From Flectobacillus major DSM 103 (GTDB lineage: Bacteria; Bacteroidota; Bacteroidia; Cytophagales; Spirosomataceae), in the NCBI RefSeq assembly GCF_000427405.1, contig NZ_KE386491.1, forward strand, positions 1,533,001 to 1,597,000: DNA of 64,000 bases, in the 5' to 3' direction. The translations under genes were made by a program, and so were the position numbers. The notes beneath the pieces are model-generated. The model saw only the letters and a list, made by a program, of their open reading frames with translations, was not told where the DNA came from and ran no database searches. Below, one piece after another: positions 62,464-64,000 of the stretch (position 1 is the stretch's first letter; every line of letters begins with the position of its first letter).

Positions 62464-63570
62464 TTGAAAACAATTTTAGCATTTTTCTTGGCTGTGTCAG
62501 CTTGCTTGGCACAGGATTCTACCGTACATACGCCCAAAATCCAGAAACTAGTAAAGGTTTTTACGGGCAATAAGTACTTGATTTCGCCTTTTGTTTTTTA
62601 TATGCCCGAAACCAATTGGGTAATTGGAGGAGGCATAAAACGATTTTTTAATGCAGGAGGTGAAGGTGATTCACTCACGAGAATCTCGAATACATCGGTT
62701 TTTGTACAATATTCTTTAAATCATCAGTTGATGTTTGAACACAATTACCAAGTATTTACCAACAACGAAAAATACTATATTTTGGGCTATTATGGTTTTA
62801 ATCGCTTTCCTATCAACTATTATGGCGTTGGGAAAAATGCCAAACTAGAAAATAAAGAGTTGGTATCCTTCGACCACATTCGCTTTGATAACCTTACCTT
62901 ACGGAAAATCGCCAATGGCCTTTTTGCTGGAATAGGTTGGCGGTATTTCAAAACATTTCATGTAACAGGCGAGAATGGTGTATTAGAACAATCAAAAGTG
63001 TCTGGTTATCAGGGTTCTATTGCCTCTGGGCCAAAGTTGGCTCTACTTTTCGACAATCGTGATAATGTGCTGACACCTTCCGCAGGATTTTATGCTCAGG
63101 TAGAATGGACAGGACATCGGTCGTATTGGGGTAGTACTCATACCTTTAACCGTACCATGCTTGATTTGCGAATGTATTGGAAACCCATCACCCACCGAGA
63201 CGATGTAATAGGCTTACAAAGCTTTGTTCAGCTTATGACGGGCAATATCCCATTTAATGAGCTATCACAGCTTGGTGGCGACATGATTATGCGGGGGTAC
63301 TATCAAGGAAGTTTTCGGGATAATAACTTATTTGCCACCCAAGCCGAATACCGATATCAGGTGTTGAAACGATGGGGATTAGTAGGTTTTATTGGGTTAG
63401 GAGGAGTAAACAATACCTTGTCAGACATGAATAGCCTTGAATGGAAACCTAGCTATGGGGGAGGGCTAAGGTTCAAAATCAATCGAAAAGAAAACGTAAA
63501 TGTTAGGGTAGATTATGGCTTTGGCAATGGACAGCAAAATCTCTATTTTTTTATAGCAGAATCGTTTTAA
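62464..63570 (+). CDS. BamA/Omp85-like outer-membrane barrel, TTG start
   Basis: A 368-residue protein. No ATG lies upstream; the TTG at 62464 gives MKTILAFFLAVSACLAQ, a convincing signal peptide, whereas the first ATG (46 codons on) would cut into the barrel. The rest is a surface-antigen/Omp85 C-terminal barrel: FVFYMPETNWVIGGGIKRFF, YFKTFHVTG, GPKLALLFDNRDNVLTPSAGFYAQVEWTGH, and LGGDMIMRGYYQGSFRDNNLFATQAEYRY, the conserved RGY-like lock motif region. No POTRA domains. It may be a lipid or small-molecule porin. It comes 33 bp after the Emr terminator. Confidence 0.85.
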   Translation: MKTILAFFLAVSACLAQDSTVHTPKIQKLVKVFTGNKYLISPFVFYMPETNWVIGGGIKRFFNAGGEGDSLTRISNTSVFVQYSLNHQLMFEHNYQVFTNNEKYYILGYYGFNRFPINYYGVGKNAKLENKELVSFDHIRFDNLTLRKIANGLFAGIGWRYFKTFHVTGENGVLEQSKVSGYQGSIASGPKLALLFDNRDNVLTPSAGFYAQVEWTGHRSYWGSTHTFNRTMLDLRMYWKPITHRDDVIGLQSFVQLMTGNIPFNELSQLGGDMIMRGYYQGSFRDNNLFATQAEYRYQVLKRWGLVGFIGLGGVNNTLSDMNSLEWKPSYGGGLRFKINRKENVNVRVDYGFGNGQQNLYFFIAESF

Positions 63571-63959
63571 AAAGTAAAAAAATAGCAACTGAGTGATACC
63601 AAAGAGGAGAGGTTTATTGTGTTTTTACTTAATAATAATGTTTGGGTTTTTGTATATATCTGATTAATAATGTTTTGTGTAAGGTAGTTGTGTAGAAAAC
63701 CTATCCCAAAAGTAAAGTTTATATTGTTCTTTAGTTGTACTGACGCAATGTATTATAAGTAACATTTAGAAATAGTACTGTACTAAGGTCCAGCTTTGTC
63801 ATTAAAATAAAAATTAGAGTATTGGTAACTCTTGTAGTTGCCGTATTTAACATGGCAACCGCAAGGGGTGCCACTACACCAAAAAATACTAATAACATGA
63901 AGATGTGTGTAATATATATTGATTCAACTCCTGTTTTAAAAGCTATAGATACAGCCTAC
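63571..63959. other. Intergenic region at the window end, with a small structured element
   Basis: About 390 bp. GTTGCC (63837-63842) pairs with GGCAAC (63854-63859), and GTAGT (63834-63838) could pair with ACTAC (63873-63877). This resembles a leader hairpin but matches no riboswitch class I know in full. Confidence 0.35.
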
Positions 63960-64000
63960 ATGATAAAACTTTACACTACAATCCTATTTGTTTGCTTAGT
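63960..64000 (+). CDS. Start of a possible secreted protein, cut by the window end
   Basis: ATG 63960 begins MIKLYTTILFVCLV, a lysine plus hydrophobic core as in a signal peptide, and the frame is open to the last base. The same frame is open back to 63759, with further ATGs at 63852, 63897 and 63903. Too short to identify. Confidence 0.35.
   Translation, partial: MIKLYTTILFVCL

Noticed and set aside
63834-63880. A TPP or cobalamin riboswitch suggested by GGGGTGCC and GCCACT.
   Set aside because: The other conserved boxes (CTGAGA and ACCCTTTGAACCTGAT for TPP; the full B12 core) are missing.

Overview
The window looks like chromosomal DNA of a free-living Bacteroidota bacterium, most likely a Cytophagales/Spirosomataceae-type organism (Flectobacillus, Arcicella and Emticicia are the sort of genera that fit; this placement is inference). 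The evidence is AT-rich sequence, several promoters of the Bacteroidota type TTG-N20/21-TAnnTTTG with no obvious Shine-Dalgarno sequences, a beta-propeller/Y_Y_Y sensor kinase, a CarboxypepD-regulatory-like secreted protein, a SusA-like amylase with a phosphorolytic maltose route, and a copper regulator that joins an HMA-like domain to AraC. I found no rRNA, tRNA, CRISPR array, insertion sequence or prophage.

Layout. 0-4 kb: a secreted subtilisin-like protease, an XRE/S24-like regulator whose protease dyad appears lost, and a molybdopterin adenylyltransferase. 4-12.3 kb: a TetR regulator with a palindromic operator, a small secreted protein, an MFS transporter, an aldehyde-dehydrogenase-like protein lacking both catalytic residues, an OmpR-type two-component system, a small membrane protein preceded by 11-bp direct repeats, and an NhaD-type antiporter. 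12.3-14.4 kb: paired octanucleotide arrays, a coiled-coil lipoprotein and a tandem universal stress protein.

14.4-28 kb is a starch/maltose region. On the minus strand are a GH13 amylase, an SLC45-like sugar MFS transporter and a DUF1460 peptidase-like protein. On the plus strand are a SusA-like GH13 enzyme, beta-phosphoglucomutase and a GH65 maltose phosphorylase. Together they read as: outer GH13 enzymes make maltose/maltodextrin, the MFS imports it, GH65 phosphorolyses it to glucose plus beta-glucose-1-phosphate, and PgmB makes glucose-6-phosphate. A shared TTAGCACAG motif occurs upstream of several of these genes. A propeller histidine kinase and NarL-type regulator follow and may control the region.

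28-43 kb: a TauE/SafE permease; a minus-strand run of small membrane proteins, a cyclase-family hydrolase and an MFS transporter; a large SF1 helicase; a multi-PAS hybrid kinase with two receiver domains and an Hpt; and a GH20 hexosaminidase. 43-46.4 kb is a copper module (structured leader or ncRNA candidate, CopA ATPase, CopZ-like chaperone, HMA-AraC regulator). 46.6-48 kb: an outer-membrane barrel and a methyltransferase.

48.3-63.6 kb is dominated by tripartite efflux: an RND system (adaptor, pump, TolC) and an EmrAB-TolC system. The EmrAB operon is driven by a well-formed promoter that carries a palindrome between its -33 and -7 elements, next to a MarR gene. Between them lie a serine hydrolase and a membrane-anchored cytochrome c. 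An Omp85-like barrel with a TTG start and a gene fragment close the window.
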